From positions 1 through 64,000 of the forward strand of contig NZ_QWBU01000006.1 in NCBI RefSeq assembly GCF_003432075.1: a stretch of DNA of 64,000 bases, read 5' to 3'. The DNA comes from Shinella sp. WSJ-2 (GTDB taxonomy: Bacteria > Pseudomonadota > Alphaproteobacteria > Rhizobiales > Rhizobiaceae). The notes under the pieces were generated by a model, which was given only the letters and a program-made list of their open reading frames with translations, did no database searches and was not told the DNA's origin. Both the position numbers and the translations under genes were made by a program. Shown piece after piece: positions 62,536-64,000 of the stretch (position 1 is its first letter; every line of letters begins with the position of its first letter).

Positions 62536-64000
62536 ATGGTTTCCGTACAACAGGCTGCCGAAGCAGCAACGTTCCAGAGTTTTGCGAACTGCTACCTCCG
62601 CGAGATCAATCCCGGCATTTCCGTCACCCATCGCGATGGTGCGCGCAGCGTCGACTGCATCGAATGGACGCTGGCCGGCCAGCGCCTCGTGCTGCGTGCC
62701 GAGATCACGTCCCGGTCCCTGTGCGGGCCGGTGCATTTCGGCAGGATTTGGATGCGTCCGGGTGTCGATCTGCAATGGCGCGGCGTCGAGCCGATGAGTG
62801 CCCTGCCCTTTCTGGTCCAGGATGCCTGCCGGCTTTTCGAGGGGGAGAAGCGGGAGAGCGCGCGTGCCTTTGAACTCGGGCTAATGCTGCGCATCATGCA
62901 GAGCTATCAGGGCACGGCGGAAAACCTTTCCGCTGCCCGTCCGCTTGTTGCCGACAGCTTTACGTTCCTCGATGCGGAGCGCGGCCTCGCCTATGGCCAC
63001 TGGCTGCATCCGACGCCAAAGAGCCGCGAGGGCATGAGCTTCTGGCAACAGGGAACCTATGCGCCCGAATTCGGCGGCGATTTTCCCCTCTCCTATTTTG
63101 CGGTGGCGCAGGAAATCGTTCGTGAAGATAGCGCCATAGGCCGCAGGGCTGCAGACATTGTACGTTCCCTCGCGCCGGATGCGCCGCTCGCCGCCGGCGA
63201 AACCCTCCTGCCGATGCATCCATTGCAGGCCGAGGCGTTGCTGCTCGATCCGGCGGTGCAGGCATTGATCGACGATGGCGCCTTGCGGCCGCTTGGTCCG
63301 CGCGGTCCACGTTTCGCCCCGACCTCCTCGGTGCGCACGGTCTACAATGCGGCCCTGTCCTTCATGCTGAAATTCTCGCTTCCGGTGCGCATTACCAATT
63401 CGCTGCGCGTCAACCGGCTGCATGAGCTGGAGGCGGGCGTCGCCATCGCGCGCCTTGTCGACCGCGCCGGTATTGCCGGCCGCTATCCGGGTTTTCACAT
63501 CGTGCGCGATCCCGCGCATATCTCGCTCGCTTTGCCCGGCAGGACGGAAAGCGGATTCGAGGTGATCGTGCGCGAAAACCCGTTCCGGGCTGGACGCGAC
63601 CGGGGGATCGTCACACTCGCCGCGCTGACGGCCGATCCCCTGCCTGGCGCGGTTTCGTTGCTTGAGGCCATTCTGCGACGGCTTTCAGCAGGCAACGCGT
63701 GGGACCTTCCGCGCATTGCAGCCATCTGGTTCGAGCGCTATCTCGACCACGCACTCGATCCCCTGCTGGCGCTTTACGACGATTTCGGCATCGCGCTCGA
63801 AGCTCACCAGCAGAACAGCCTGCTCGATCTGTCGAGCGGCTTCCCCTCCGCCTACTACTATCGCGACAATCAGGGTTTCTATCTTGCGGAGCGGCATCGC
63901 GCCTCTCTCGGCCGGCTCGTACCGGAAATGGAGACGATCGACGGGCTCTATTTCCCGGAGGCGGATATCCACGATCGCTTCGCCTACTATGCCGTCGTCA
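62536..64000 (+). CDS. IucA/IucC family siderophore synthetase (cut by window end)
   Basis: At least 488 residues are encoded before the window ends. It belongs to the NRPS-independent siderophore synthetases, which join citrate or related acids to amines with ATP. Motifs include GHWLHPTPKSREGMS, the MHPLQAE loop, TSSVRTVYNAA, LKFSLPVRITNSLRVNRL and, later, ALEAHQQNSLLDL. AGGTG precedes the ATG at 62536. No other siderophore biosynthesis gene is visible, so the product cannot be named. Confidence 0.92.
   Translation, partial: MVSVQQAAEAATFQSFANCYLREINPGISVTHRDGARSVDCIEWTLAGQRLVLRAEITSRSLCGPVHFGRIWMRPGVDLQWRGVEPMSALPFLVQDACRLFEGEKRESARAFELGLMLRIMQSYQGTAENLSAARPLVADSFTFLDAERGLAYGHWLHPTPKSREGMSFWQQGTYAPEFGGDFPLSYFAVAQEIVREDSAIGRRAADIVRSLAPDAPLAAGETLLPMHPLQAEALLLDPAVQALIDDGALRPLGPRGPRFAPTSSVRTVYNAALSFMLKFSLPVRITNSLRVNRLHELEAGVAIARLVDRAGIAGRYPGFHIVRDPAHISLALPGRTESGFEVIVRENPFRAGRDRGIVTLAALTADPLPGAVSLLEAILRRLSAGNAWDLPRIAAIWFERYLDHALDPLLALYDDFGIALEAHQQNSLLDLSSGFPSAYYYRDNQGFYLAERHRASLGRLVPEMETIDGLYFPEADIHDRFAYYAVV

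Noticed and set aside
1-64000. Searches by eye for tRNA, rRNA, CRISPR repeats and insertion-sequence ends
   Set aside because: No cloverleaf-like gene, regularly spaced repeat or transposase was found.

Overview
The window (GC-rich, few non-coding gaps) looks like chromosome or chromid sequence from a member of the Rhizobiaceae (Hyphomicrobiales; an Agrobacterium, Shinella, Rhizobium or Ensifer relative). The evidence is the family content (many HWE-type histidine kinases, bacteriophytochromes with a heme oxygenase, DUF993 and BtpA catabolic proteins), six or seven GGAAC-N18-TT promoters typical of the alphaproteobacterial general stress sigma factor, and an iron-responsive TGA-N9-TCA box. 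The species is not decided by what I can see. No rRNA, tRNA, CRISPR array or intact insertion sequence was found.

Region 1 (1-18.6 kb) is a catabolic regulon. A sugar-type ABC transporter with a Tat-exported binding protein is followed on the same strand by a Zn alcohol dehydrogenase, an aldehyde dehydrogenase and a GMC flavoprotein oxidase. Next to it are two aldo/keto reductases, a CoA-transferase with an enoyl-CoA hydratase, and an operon of acyl-CoA dehydrogenase, SDR, DUF993 protein, TIM-barrel isomerase and electron-transfer flavoprotein beta. A TetR regulator sits at the far end. Four copies of a palindrome related to GTAACTA-NN-TAGTTAC lie in three promoter regions and tie the genes into one probable regulon. 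The layout suggests import of a sugar- or polyol-like compound, oxidation to an acid, CoA activation and a beta-oxidation-like sequence with its own ETF.

Region 2 (18.8-38.9 kb) is a light-sensing and phosphorelay island. It has two different bacteriophytochromes (one with a HisKA kinase, one with an HWE kinase plus receiver), a heme oxygenase to make biliverdin, four stand-alone receivers, a receiver-HWE hybrid, two paralogous PAS/GAF hybrid kinases and a PAS-kinase-receiver-kinase protein. A LacI regulator with a divergent phytanoyl-CoA dioxygenase-like gene sits inside it.

Region 3 (39.2-51.6 kb) has an ArsR-MFS pair with two matching operators, a decayed ABC ATPase, and a cluster of general-stress genes. 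The cluster includes a large catalase, a DUF892 ferritin-like protein, an isochorismatase-like hydrolase, a PAS-HWE kinase, a membrane protein with a 25-residue partner, four overlapping hydrophilic microproteins, and a stress-type SDR. Stress-sigma promoters precede most of these units.

Region 4 (52-57.7 kb) is a seven-gene minus-strand operon: polar amino-acid-type ABC transporter, GntR regulator, BtpA-family protein, ureidoglycolate-lyase-like protein and PfkB kinase, with a GntR-type palindrome at its promoter. Region 5 (57.8-64 kb) is an iron locus: FecI-type sigma factor, FecR, a TonB-dependent transducer-receptor, a DUF2218 protein and an IucA/IucC siderophore synthetase cut by the window end.
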